This document shows positions 1 to 8,370 of a stretch of 64,000 nucleotides of DNA, piece by piece. Position numbers and translations under genes: made by a program. Positions within the stretch are counted from its first letter, which is position 1. Each line of letters begins with the position of its first letter. Source of the DNA: Caulobacter sp. Root655 (GTDB taxonomy: Bacteria > Pseudomonadota > Alphaproteobacteria > Caulobacterales > Caulobacteraceae); the NCBI RefSeq assembly GCF_001427665.1, contig NZ_LMHC01000024.1, positions 62,001 through 126,000 on the forward strand, given 5' to 3'. The notes below the pieces were generated by a model. That model saw only the letters and a list, made by a program, of their open reading frames with translations, made no database searches and had not been told where the DNA came from.

Positions 1-2278
1 GGCTGGCGGTGACGTCGCGCTCGTCCAGGCCCAGGGCGTTGATCCGCGTGCGATCGACGTCGAAACGCAGTTCGGGGGCGCCCGCCGGCTGCTGGATCCG
101 CGCGTCCGCCACCCCGTCGACGCCGCGGATCGCCCGCAGGATCTTCTGGGCGTAGGCCTGGTTGGCGGCCAGGTTGTTGCCGGTCACCTGGATGTCGATC
201 GGGGCTGGGGCGCCGAAGTTCAGGATCTGGCTGGTGACGTCGGCGGGCAGGAACGAGAAGGTGGCGTTCGGGAACAGCCGGGGCATCTCACGGCGCAGCC
301 TGGCGATGTGCTCGGCCGTGGGGCTGTGGCCCTTCTTCAGGCTGATCAGGATGTCGCCGTCCTGCGGGCCGATCGTGCCCGAGGCGTTGTAGGCGACGTT
401 GATGCCGCTGCTGCTGAGGCCGATGTTGTCGACGACCGTCTCGATCTCGGAGGCGGGGATGATCGCGCGGACCTGATGCTGGATCCTGTCGAACAGCGCC
501 GCCGACTCCTCGATCCGCGAGCCCACCGGCGCCCGGACGTGCATGGCGATCGCCCCGGAATCCACCGCCGGAAAGAAGTTGCGGCCCAGGAATGGCACGA
601 GGGCGAGGCTGAGGATCGCGAAGGCCAGGAAGCCGGCGACGAAGACCCGACCCGATCCCAGGGCGAAACCCAGGACCCCCGAATAACCGTCGCGGAAGGC
701 GCTGAAGCGACGCTCGAAGCCCTGCTGGAAGCGCCCGAACGACCCCCGCGGCGGCGCATGCTCTTCATGCCCACCCCCCTCATGTCCATGGGGCGCATGC
801 GGCCGCAGCAGGTACATGGCCATGGTCGGCACCAGTGTCCGCGACAGCAGGAACGACGCGATCATCGCGAAGACCACCGACAGGGCCATCGGCACGAACA
901 GGAACCCGGAAACGCCCGGCAGGAAGAACATCGGCACGAAGACGATGCAGATGCAGAGCAGACTGACGAAGGCTGGCGTGACGATCTGGGCGGCGCCGTC
1001 GAGGATCGCCGTGCGCACGTCCTTGCCCTGCTCCAGGTGCCAGTTGATGTTCTCGATGGTCACCGTGGCGTCGTCGACCAGGATGCCCACCGCCAGGGCC
1101 AGGCCGCCCAGGGTCATGACGTTGAGCGTCTGGCCAAAGGCCGCCAGGGCGGCGATGGCGGCCAGCACCGCCAGCGGGATCGAGATCGCGATGATCACCG
1201 TCGAGCGCCAGGAACCCAGGAACAGCAGGATCATCAGCGAGGTCAGGATCGCCGCCAGCGCCCCCTCGTGCACCACGCCGTCGATGGCCGCCTTGACGAA
1301 GGCCGACTGGTCGTTGAGCGGCGTGATGCTCAGTTCCTTGGGCAGGTTGAGCTTCAGCTCCGGCAGGGCCGCCTTGACGCCGTCGACGATGGCGATGGTC
1401 GAGGTGGAGCCGGACTTCAGCACCGTCATCAGCACCGAGCGCTGGCCGTCGACGTGAACCACGTTCTGCTGCGGCGCCGAGCCGTCGCGCACGTGGGCGA
1501 CGTCGCTCATGCGGACGGTCGAGCCGTTGACCGTGCGGATCGGCAGGTTGTTGAGCTCCTCGACCGAGCCCGGAGCGTTGTTGAGCTTCAAGCTGTACTG
1601 GAACTCGCCGATCTTCACGAAACCGGCCGGGGTGATCTGGGTCTGGGCGGCGATGGCGGCCCCGACGTCGGTGGCCGACAGGCCCTTGGACAGCAGCGCC
1701 TGGGGGTCGATGTCGACCTGGATCTGGCGCGTCCGGCCGCCGAACGGGAACGGCACGGCCGCCCCGGGCACGGTGACCAGGCGGGTGCGGATGAAGTTGA
1801 CGCCGTAGTCGAACAGCTGCTGCTCGTTGAGCCCTTCCCCCGACAGCGCCAGCTGGACGATCGGCACGGTCGAGGCGTTGTAGTTGAGGATCAGCGGCGG
1901 CGTCGTGCCCGCCGGCATCTGGCGCAGCAGGGTCTGGGAGACGGCGGTAATCTGGGCGTTGGCCAGCCGCACGTCGGCGCCAGGCTGGAAATAGACCTTG
2001 ACCACGCCGATGCCTGGCAGGGAATTGGCCTCGATGTGCTCGATGTCGTTGACCGTCGTGGTCAGGGCGCGCTGGTAGGGCGTCAGCACGCGCCCCGACA
2101 TCTCCGACGCCGACAGGCCGTTATAGGTCCAGGCCACCGCCACGACCGGCACCCGGATGTTGGGGAAGATGTCCGTGGGGGTGCGCAGGACGGCCAGCAC
2201 CCCGACGATGAAGACCATGATGGCCATCACCACGAAGGTATAGGGGCGTGAAAGCGCGATCCGCACGAGGGAGATCAT
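1..2278 (-). CDS. RND efflux permease (HAE type), N-terminal part; gene runs off left edge
   Basis: The frame opens at ATG 2278 (MISLVRIALSRPYTF) and stays open to base 1, giving about 759 residues of a family normally about 1,000-1,070 long. The C-terminal part lies outside the window. RND inner-membrane permeases are proton-driven pumps that work with a periplasmic adaptor and an outer-membrane channel. Visible hallmarks are the first membrane helix, the FPNI segment after it, and the paired aspartates of TM4 (VGILVDDATVTIEN), the drug-type rather than heavy-metal arrangement. A histidine-rich loop (HAPHGHEGGGHEEH) lies near residue 500, between the first membrane bundle and the second half. 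Adaptor and channel genes would have to lie to the left. Substrate unknown. Confidence 0.9.
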   Translation of the reverse strand, partial: MISLVRIALSRPYTFVVMAIMVFIVGVLAVLRTPTDIFPNIRVPVVAVAWTYNGLSASEMSGRVLTPYQRALTTTVNDIEHIEANSLPGIGVVKVYFQPGADVRLANAQITAVSQTLLRQMPAGTTPPLILNYNASTVPIVQLALSGEGLNEQQLFDYGVNFIRTRLVTVPGAAVPFPFGGRTRQIQVDIDPQALLSKGLSATDVGAAIAAQTQITPAGFVKIGEFQYSLKLNNAPGSVEELNNLPIRTVNGSTVRMSDVAHVRDGSAPQQNVVHVDGQRSVLMTVLKSGSTSTIAIVDGVKAALPELKLNLPKELSITPLNDQSAFVKAAIDGVVHEGALAAILTSLMILLFLGSWRSTVIIAISIPLAVLAAIAALAAFGQTLNVMTLGGLALAVGILVDDATVTIENINWHLEQGKDVRTAILDGAAQIVTPAFVSLLCICIVFVPMFFLPGVSGFLFVPMALSVVFAMIASFLLSRTLVPTMAMYLLRPHAPHGHEGGGHEEHAPPRGSFGRFQQGFERRFSAFRDGYSGVLGFALGSGRVFVAGFLAFAILSLALVPFLGRNFFPAVDSGAIAMHVRAPVGSRIEESAALFDRIQHQVRAIIPASEIETVVDNIGLSSSGINVAYNASGTIGPQDGDILISLKKGHSPTAEHIARLRREMPRLFPNATFSFLPADVTSQILNFGAPAPIDIQVTGNNLAANQAYAQKILRAIRGVDGVADARIQQPAGAPELRFDVDRTRINALGLDERDVTAS

Positions 2279-2390
2279 GGCTGGTTCCGTCGTTGCGGAA
2301 GAAGGACGACCGCAGGCCTACCAGCGCCACGCGGTCGCCAGGCTGACGCCAAACTGACAAGCCCGTCATCCAGCGTCCCGCACGGCCCGA

Positions 2391-3677
2391 TCAGGGCTCG
2401 AGGATGCGGCTTTCGCGCTGGGTCTCCGGCATCCGCAGATAGACGACCAGCGAGCAGGCGATCATCGCGGTGACATACCAGTAGAAGCCGCGCTCCAGCC
2501 CCTGCCCCTTGAACCAAAGGGCGACATATTCCGCCGTCCCGCCGAAGACCGTGTTGGCCAGGGCGTAAGGCAGAGCCACGCCCAGGGCGCGGATGTGAGC
2601 CGGAAACAGCTCGGCCTTCACCACCGCGTTGATCGAGGTGTAGCCGGTGACGATGACCAGCGCGCCCAGCACCAGCAGGAAGGCGGCGAACGAGCTGGAG
2701 ACGGTCTCCAGGGTCCGGAAGATGATCCAGGTGAAGGCCACGCCGGCGATGCCGAAGCCGATCATCAACGGCTTGCGGCCGATGCGGTCCGAGAGCGCGC
2801 CAGCCACGGGTTGCAGCAGCATGTAGATGAACAGCGCCGCGGCCGTGATCTCGGTCGACGCCTCGCGGCTGAAGCCTGAGGTGTTGACCAGGAATTTCTG
2901 CATGTAGGTGGAATAGGCGTAGAAGGCGAGCGTGCCGCCGGCGGTCAGGGCGATGACGGTGAACGCCTGCTTCGGGTGGTCGCGGAACAGGGTCCAGCCG
3001 CTGGACCTCGGGCCCGGCGTCGCCTGGGCGTTGGTGAAGCTCTTGGTCTCGCTCAGGCCGCGCCGGATGAAATAGACCGCCACCGCCAGCGCGCCGCCGA
3101 TGGCGAACGGGATGCGCCAGCCCCAGCTTTCCAGGTCGCGCACCGGCATGACCGCCTGCAGGACCAGCAGCACGCAAAGGGCGATCAGCTGCCCCGAGAT
3201 CAGGGTCACGTACTGGAAGCTGGAGAAGAACCCCCGGCTTTCCCGCCCGGCCATCTCGGACAGGTAGGTGGCCGAGGCTCCGTACTCGCCGCCGACCGAC
3301 AGCCCCTGCATCAGCCGGGCGATCACCAGGATGGTCGGGGCCAGTATGCCGATGCGGTCATAGCCCGGCGTCACCGCGATCAGCAGCGAGCCCAGGCACA
3401 TCAGGGTCACCGAGAAGGTCAACCCCGCCTTGCGTCCCTTGCGGTCGGCGTAGATTCCCATGATCCACGCCCCGATCGGACGCATGACGAAACCGACCGC
3501 GAACACCGCCGCCGCGCTCAGCAGCTGGGCGGTCGAGTCGTCCGACGGAAAGAACACCGGCGCGAAATAGAGAGTGAACGCCGAATAGGCATACCAGTCG
3601 TACCACTCGACCAGATTGCCCGCCGATCCGCCAATGATCGACTTCAGGCGCTGGCGTCGTTCCGATGATTTTTCCAA
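2391..3677 (-). CDS. kgtP: KgtP-like MFS 2-oxoglutarate/H+ symporter
   Basis: A 428-residue 12-TM transporter of the metabolite:H+ symporter branch of the MFS. Its sequence follows E. coli KgtP closely as I recall it: SAGNLVEWYDWYAYS at the N-terminus, GFVMRPIGAW, RLMQGLSVGGEYGASATY, QYVTLISGQLIAL and AEYVALWFKG near the C-terminus. It would import 2-oxoglutarate or a related dicarboxylate across the inner membrane. The start is TTG at 3677, supported by a strong Shine-Dalgarno (AGGGGGA) nine bases upstream; no better start is visible. It is divergent from the sigma-factor gene at 3919, and 112 bp separate its stop from the downstream RND permease start. Exact substrate is inferred from family similarity. 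Confidence 0.88.
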   Translation of the reverse strand: MEKSSERRQRLKSIIGGSAGNLVEWYDWYAYSAFTLYFAPVFFPSDDSTAQLLSAAAVFAVGFVMRPIGAWIMGIYADRKGRKAGLTFSVTLMCLGSLLIAVTPGYDRIGILAPTILVIARLMQGLSVGGEYGASATYLSEMAGRESRGFFSSFQYVTLISGQLIALCVLLVLQAVMPVRDLESWGWRIPFAIGGALAVAVYFIRRGLSETKSFTNAQATPGPRSSGWTLFRDHPKQAFTVIALTAGGTLAFYAYSTYMQKFLVNTSGFSREASTEITAAALFIYMLLQPVAGALSDRIGRKPLMIGFGIAGVAFTWIIFRTLETVSSSFAAFLLVLGALVIVTGYTSINAVVKAELFPAHIRALGVALPYALANTVFGGTAEYVALWFKGQGLERGFYWYVTAMIACSLVVYLRMPETQRESRILEP

Positions 3678-3918
3678 AGCGCTGTTTCCCCCTGACGGTC
3701 TTTAGTTCCGGTCGAACGAGGATCAGCGGCTCATGGCGAACGTCCCACCCCGTCGCCCGTGTAGAACGGGCGAGACGCCGAACTCCGCTATCCTGCCATG
3801 ACCTCCAGTTTTCCTGGGGTCCCAAGGCTCCGCTCGCGGCGATATAAAACCTACCGATTGAGTAGGAATTGAACGATAGGGCGCGAATGGAGCGCCGGCT
3901 CGAGATGGGGGCGACATC
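3678..3918. promoter_or_regulatory. Divergent promoter region between kgtP-like and ECF sigma genes
   Basis: 241 bp without a supported gene. It contains a perfect hairpin (CGCCCGT, loop GTAGA, ACGGGCG) at 3754-3772 and a short dyad (CCTAC, 7-nt spacer, GTAGG) at 3850-3866, about 50 bp before the sigma-factor start in an AT-richer stretch. The dyad is a candidate control site for the sigma/anti-sigma operon. No promoter hexamers can be assigned with confidence. Confidence 0.4.
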
Positions 3919-4506
3919 ATGGACGACGTGACCGCGCGCTTGAACTGGTTCAAGGCCGTGATCCTGCCGCACGAGGCCGGCCTGCGGTCGCGCCTGCGCA
4001 GGGTTTGCCCCTCGGGCTTCGACATCGACAACCTGGTGGCCGAAAGTCTGGCCCGCGCCTACACGGCCAAGGACATCGAGCGGATCACGGCCGGGCGCGG
4101 CTATCTTTTCAGGATCGCCCGCAACCTCCTGATCGACGCCGCCCGCAAGGACACCATCGTCTCGCTCGACTTCGTGGCCGACCTGGACATGCTGCGGTCC
4201 GACGACTCCCTGGAGGCGTCCCTGACGGCGCGCGACGAACTGCGCCACCTTCAGGCGATCATCGAGACCCTGCCTCCGCAGTGCCGTCGCGTCTTTTTGC
4301 TACGTAGGGTTCAAGAAGTTTCTTTCCAGGAGATAGCGGCTCAGATGTCGCTATCCGTTTCGACAGTTGAGAAGCATCTTGCTAGGGCTGTGATGCTCGT
4401 GGCCAAGGCTATGTCCGAGCGCGAGGAAGACAGTTTTGACCGAACCACCCGCAGGTCTGGACAGCCGGCAGGCGATCGACGACCAGGCGTCGGCGTTCGT
4501 CGCTAG
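3919..4506 (+). CDS. ECF RNA polymerase sigma factor, FecI-like
   Basis: A 195-residue group IV (ECF) sigma factor. Region 2 spans roughly residues 15-85, including the helix YLFRIARNLLIDAARK. Region 4 spans roughly 110-165 (LPPQCRRVFLLRRVQEVSF, then EIAAQMSLSVSTVEKHLARA, the helix-turn-helix that reads the -35 element). Such factors redirect RNA polymerase to a TonB-receptor operon when the receptor signals through FecR. The Arg-rich C-terminal tail is encoded across a 71-bp overlap with the downstream fecR-like gene, implying translational coupling. FecI-type assignment rests on both sequence and the FecR and STN-receptor neighbours. Confidence 0.9.
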   Translation: MDDVTARLNWFKAVILPHEAGLRSRLRRVCPSGFDIDNLVAESLARAYTAKDIERITAGRGYLFRIARNLLIDAARKDTIVSLDFVADLDMLRSDDSLEASLTARDELRHLQAIIETLPPQCRRVFLLRRVQEVSFQEIAAQMSLSVSTVEKHLARAVMLVAKAMSEREEDSFDRTTRRSGQPAGDRRPGVGVRR

Positions 4507-5431
4507 GCTGCAGGGCGAGATCGACGAAGCCGGGCGACAAGCCATCTTCGCGTGGGTCGCCGCCGACCCGCGCCACGCCGTCGCCTTCGCGCGCATGGAA
4601 GCGGCCTGGGAGGCCGGCGCCCGCCTGCGGGCCTGCCCGCCCGCGATCGAAAGCCAGCCCGCCAACCAGGACGCCCCCGCCCCGCCCCTGGTGTCGCGCC
4701 GCGCCCTGGTCGGCGGCTTCGTCGCCGCCACGGTGGTGGCCGGCGCGGCGACGGCGACCTGGCGCTACACCCGCGACGTCGAGCTCTATCGCACCCGCCT
4801 GGGCGAACGCCGGATCGTCACCCTGTCGGACGGCTCCCGCGTCCACCTCAACACCGCCTCGACCATCGAGGTGGCGATGGAGAAGCGGCGGCGGCGCATT
4901 CACCTGGTCAAGGGCGAGGCGCTGTTCGAGGTCGCCCACGACACCGCGCGCCCGTTCCTGGTCGACGCCGGCTCGGCGCGCCTGCGCGCCGTCGGCACCG
5001 CCTTCAATGTCCGCATCCGCGAGACCCTGGTCGAACTGACGGTCACCGAGGGAGTCGTCGCCGTCGCCCAGGGCGGCGGCCACGCTCTGGAACGCGCCGC
5101 GCCCCGCATCGCCGCCGGCGACGGCGCGGTCATCCGCTCCGGCGCGGTCGCGCCGACCGTCCTCAATCCCGACCTCCTGCGCCAGCGCACGGCCTGGCAG
5201 GACGGGGTGATCGAACTGGACGGCGAAACGCTTCCCCAGGCGGTCGAGGAGTTCAACCGCTATCGCGACCATCCGATCATCGTCGGCGACCCCCGGCTGG
5301 CCAATCTGCGGGTCGGCGGCCGCTTCGAAGTCGACGAGGCCGACAAGTTCATCACCGCGCTGGAAGGCAGTTTTGCCGTCAGCGCCATCCCCACCGCCGA
5401 CGGCAGCATCTTGCTGGTGGTGCGGTCCTAG
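4436..5431 (+). CDS. FecR-family anti-sigma factor / signal transducer
   Basis: 331 residues. The N-terminal cytoplasmic part is of the DUF4880 type (IFAWVAADPRHAVAFARM), one membrane helix follows around residues 90-110 (ALVGGFVAATVVAGAATATW), and the periplasmic FecR domain follows (RIVTLSDGSRVHLNTAST, KGEALFEVAHDTARPF, GTAFNVR), with a C-terminal segment that would contact the receptor's STN domain. It holds the sigma factor inactive, or activates it, according to receptor state. The assigned start is TTG at 4436, inside the sigma gene; a later start is possible but would erode the N-terminal domain. It is followed 92 bp later by the TonB receptor. Confidence 0.9.
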   Translation: MTEPPAGLDSRQAIDDQASAFVARLQGEIDEAGRQAIFAWVAADPRHAVAFARMEAAWEAGARLRACPPAIESQPANQDAPAPPLVSRRALVGGFVAATVVAGAATATWRYTRDVELYRTRLGERRIVTLSDGSRVHLNTASTIEVAMEKRRRRIHLVKGEALFEVAHDTARPFLVDAGSARLRAVGTAFNVRIRETLVELTVTEGVVAVAQGGGHALERAAPRIAAGDGAVIRSGAVAPTVLNPDLLRQRTAWQDGVIELDGETLPQAVEEFNRYRDHPIIVGDPRLANLRVGGRFEVDEADKFITALEGSFAVSAIPTADGSILLVVRS

Positions 5432-5523
5432 AATTTATTCTCGACACGGATGGCGGTTCTCCCCGCCCCGGCCCGTTTGACCTGATTGACACGGTTCAAC
5501 CGCGCTTTGGGGGCGTTCGAGAC

Positions 5524-8340
5524 ATGGCTGGCGGATCTGCATTCAACATCTGGTATCGTGGCGCGCTGCTGGCCACGGTCGCCGCGGCGGCCTTCCCCGC
5601 GACGGCGGCGGACAAGTCCACCGAGTTCCACATCGCGGCCCAGCCGATGCAGGGGGCGCTGAACGCGCTTTCCGAACAATCGGGCGTGCGCCTGCTCTAC
5701 CCGTACGACCAGGTCGCGGGTCTGCGGTCGCGGGCGGTGACCGGTCGCATGCCCACCCGCCAGGCGCTCGAGAAGATCATCGAGCGGTCATCGCTGCGGA
5801 TCGCGATCATGCAGGACGGCCTGATCGCCCTCACGGCCGCGCCCGCCCAGCAAGGCCTGATCAAGGCCAGCGCGCCAGGGGCCTTCGCGGCCGCCGAGAT
5901 CGCACAGACCACCGCGGTGGCGGCGCCGGAAGACGTCACGCCCGAGGAGGTCGAGGAGGTGGTGGTGACCGGCGTGCGCGGCGTGGCGCGGACGGTGATC
6001 AAGAGCCCGACGCCGATCGACGTACTCAGCGCCGCCGACCTGGAGCGCACGGGCAAGGCCGGCGCCTTCCAGGCCCTGCAGACCCTGGTCCCGTCGTTCA
6101 ACCTGCCGGCCCGAGCCGGCGGCGGCACCGCCACGGTGATCGCCACCGGCGGCCTGCGCGGCCTGAACCCCGACCAAACCCTGGTGCTGGTCAACGGCAA
6201 GCGCCGCCACAAGACCTCGCTGATCAACTCGGTCTCGTCGCTCTACAACGGCTCGGTTCCCGCCGACCTCGACCTGATCCCGACCTCGTCGATCGGCCGC
6301 ATCGAGGTGCTGCGCGACGGGGCCGCCGCCCAGTACGGTTCGGACGCCATCGCCGGGGTGATCAACATCATCCTCAAGGACACGCCCGGCGGCTCGATCA
6401 GCGTCACTCACGGCCAAAACTTCGACCGCGACGACGGCCAGTTCACCCAGGTCGTCGGCAACTACGGCGTCAAGATCGGCGACCGGGGCTTCCTCAACCT
6501 GTCGTTCGCGACCAAGGACCAGGCGCTGTCCAACCGCGCCGTCCCGGTGGCCTCGTCCATCCAGATATATCCGAAGATCAACGGCCAGCCCGACCCGCGC
6601 GAGGCCACGGTCGACCGCCTGGTCACCCGCAACTCCGGCGTCCTGCCGCAGAACGGCGTCAATCTCGGCTACAACGGCCACTACGAACTGGAGAGCGGCG
6701 TCGAACTCTATTCGTTCGGCACGGCCAGCCAGCGGACCTCGGACCTGCCCTTCACCTTCCGGTCGCCCAACAGCGTCAACGCCCTGCCCCAAATCTATCC
6801 CGAAGGCTTCCGGCCCAACCTGGTGATCAAGGAAGACGACTTCGAGCTGGCGGTCGGCGCGCGGGGCAAGTTCCGCGGCTGGTCCTGGGAGGTCTCGTCC
6901 ACCTACGGCAAGGACCTGGCCAAGGAGCACGTGTCCGAGAGCATCAACGCCAGCCTGGGCCCGGCCAGCCCCACCGACTTCTACGTCGGCAAGCTGGTCT
7001 CGTCCGAATGGGTCAATTCGCTCGACGTGACGCGCGGTTTCTCCCTGGCCAGCGGCGGCGACCTGCAGCTGTCGTTCGGGGCGCAGCATCGCCGCGAGAC
7101 CTATCAGGTCGGCGCCGGCGAACCGCTCAGCTACGCGGCGGGAAACTACGTCATTCCGGCCGGTCAGCCGTTCGCGGGGCAGCGCCCGGCGACCGGGGCC
7201 CAGGCCGCGCCGGGCTTCCAGCCCACCGACGCCAGCAAGTCCTCGCGCAACAATTACGCGGCCTATGGCGAGGTCGGATACACCCCGACCCAGAAGCTCT
7301 TCCTCGGCGCGGCGATCCGCTACGAGGACTATGACGACGCCTCGGGCGACACCGTGGTCGGCAAGGTCAACGGCCGCTACGAGCTGACGCCCTGGCTGGC
7401 CATCCGAGGCGCGGCGAGCACGGGCTTCCGCGCCCCGGGCCTGGCCCAGGAAAACTACGCCGCCAGCTCCAGCCAGTTCCGCCAGGTGGGCGGCACGCTC
7501 GACCTGCTGCAAATCAAGACCCTGCCGGTCGGTTCGCGCGAGGCGGTCGCCCTGGGCGCCAAGCCGCTGAAGCCGGAGGAGTCCAAGAACTACAGCCTGG
7601 GCGTCACCCTGGAGCCCCTGCCCCGCCTGAGCGTCACGGTCGACGCCTACCAGATCGACGTCGATGGCCGCATCGCCATCACCAGCACCCTGACGGGCCC
7701 GGCGGTCAGCAACATCCTGGTCGCCAACGGCCTTCCCGGTTCGCTCAGCGCCCAGTACTACACCAACGCCATCGACACCCGCACGCGGGGCGTCGACCTG
7801 GTGGCCGCCTACCGGCAGGACCTGGACGCCTACGGCACGCTGCGCTTCACCCTCGGCTACAACCACAACAAGACGAAGATCACCGACATCATCGACAACC
7901 CGCCGGAACTGGCCGCCCTGGGTCCAAGTTACGCGCTGTTCGATCGCTTGAGCCAGGGTTACCTGACCAAGTCCTTCCCGAAGGACAAGGTCAGCCTCGG
8001 CGTCAACTGGTCGTGGGACAAGCTCAACGTCAACATGCGGCAGACGCGGTTCGGCAGCTACACGGTCCAGCAGAACCTGGTGGGCGGCAAGCCGACCAAC
8101 GACCGTTCCTATGGCGCCAAGTGGATCACCGACCTCGAGGCCAGCTATCGCGTGACCAAGGCCATCAGCGTCGCGGTCGGAGCCAACAACCTGCTGAACA
8201 TCTATCCGTCGCGCAGCGGCGCGGACAACGCGTCGAATACGGTCTTCAACGCCAATACCGGCGCCGGCCAGTATCCCGGCATCTCGCCGTTCGGCTTCAC
8301 GGGCGGCTCCTACTACGCCCGCCTGCAATGGGACTTCTGA
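5524..8340 (+). CDS. TonB-dependent receptor with N-terminal STN signalling domain
   Basis: 938 residues from ATG 5524. The same frame is open further upstream, but that part is antisense-like GC codon bias through fecR and was rejected. A signal peptide (about 1-29, ending ATAADK) is followed by an STN/secretin-TonB N-terminal domain (about 33-100: FHIAAQPMQGALNALSEQSG), a TonB-box-like region (EEVEEVVVTG), the plug (about 150-270, LVNGKRRHK, EVLRDGAAAQYGSDAIAGVI) and a 22-strand barrel ending in the terminal aromatic (LQWDF). The STN domain couples substrate binding to FecR and the sigma factor. It sits immediately before a periplasmic acylase, so the ligand may be an acylated molecule (inference). 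Confidence 0.93.
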   Translation: MAGGSAFNIWYRGALLATVAAAAFPATAADKSTEFHIAAQPMQGALNALSEQSGVRLLYPYDQVAGLRSRAVTGRMPTRQALEKIIERSSLRIAIMQDGLIALTAAPAQQGLIKASAPGAFAAAEIAQTTAVAAPEDVTPEEVEEVVVTGVRGVARTVIKSPTPIDVLSAADLERTGKAGAFQALQTLVPSFNLPARAGGGTATVIATGGLRGLNPDQTLVLVNGKRRHKTSLINSVSSLYNGSVPADLDLIPTSSIGRIEVLRDGAAAQYGSDAIAGVINIILKDTPGGSISVTHGQNFDRDDGQFTQVVGNYGVKIGDRGFLNLSFATKDQALSNRAVPVASSIQIYPKINGQPDPREATVDRLVTRNSGVLPQNGVNLGYNGHYELESGVELYSFGTASQRTSDLPFTFRSPNSVNALPQIYPEGFRPNLVIKEDDFELAVGARGKFRGWSWEVSSTYGKDLAKEHVSESINASLGPASPTDFYVGKLVSSEWVNSLDVTRGFSLASGGDLQLSFGAQHRRETYQVGAGEPLSYAAGNYVIPAGQPFAGQRPATGAQAAPGFQPTDASKSSRNNYAAYGEVGYTPTQKLFLGAAIRYEDYDDASGDTVVGKVNGRYELTPWLAIRGAASTGFRAPGLAQENYAASSSQFRQVGGTLDLLQIKTLPVGSREAVALGAKPLKPEESKNYSLGVTLEPLPRLSVTVDAYQIDVDGRIAITSTLTGPAVSNILVANGLPGSLSAQYYTNAIDTRTRGVDLVAAYRQDLDAYGTLRFTLGYNHNKTKITDIIDNPPELAALGPSYALFDRLSQGYLTKSFPKDKVSLGVNWSWDKLNVNMRQTRFGSYTVQQNLVGGKPTNDRSYGAKWITDLEASYRVTKAISVAVGANNLLNIYPSRSGADNASNTVFNANTGAGQYPGISPFGFTGGSYYARLQWDF

Positions 8341-8370
8341 CCGCGCTCCAGGCCAAGGAAACAACTGATC

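Noticed and set aside
308..2251. A 647-codon plus-strand frame over the RND permease
   Set aside because: Opposite to a well-supported permease; the translation is low-complexity and charged.
3678..3918. Fur box or heme-regulated site before the sigma factor
   Set aside because: The AT-rich dyad near 3850 is too short and does not resemble a Fur consensus closely enough.
4552..5523. Upstream extension of the TonB receptor frame
   Set aside because: It overlaps fecR in another frame and the translated part is Arg/Pro-rich with no signal peptide. The ATG at 5524 begins a normal exported receptor.
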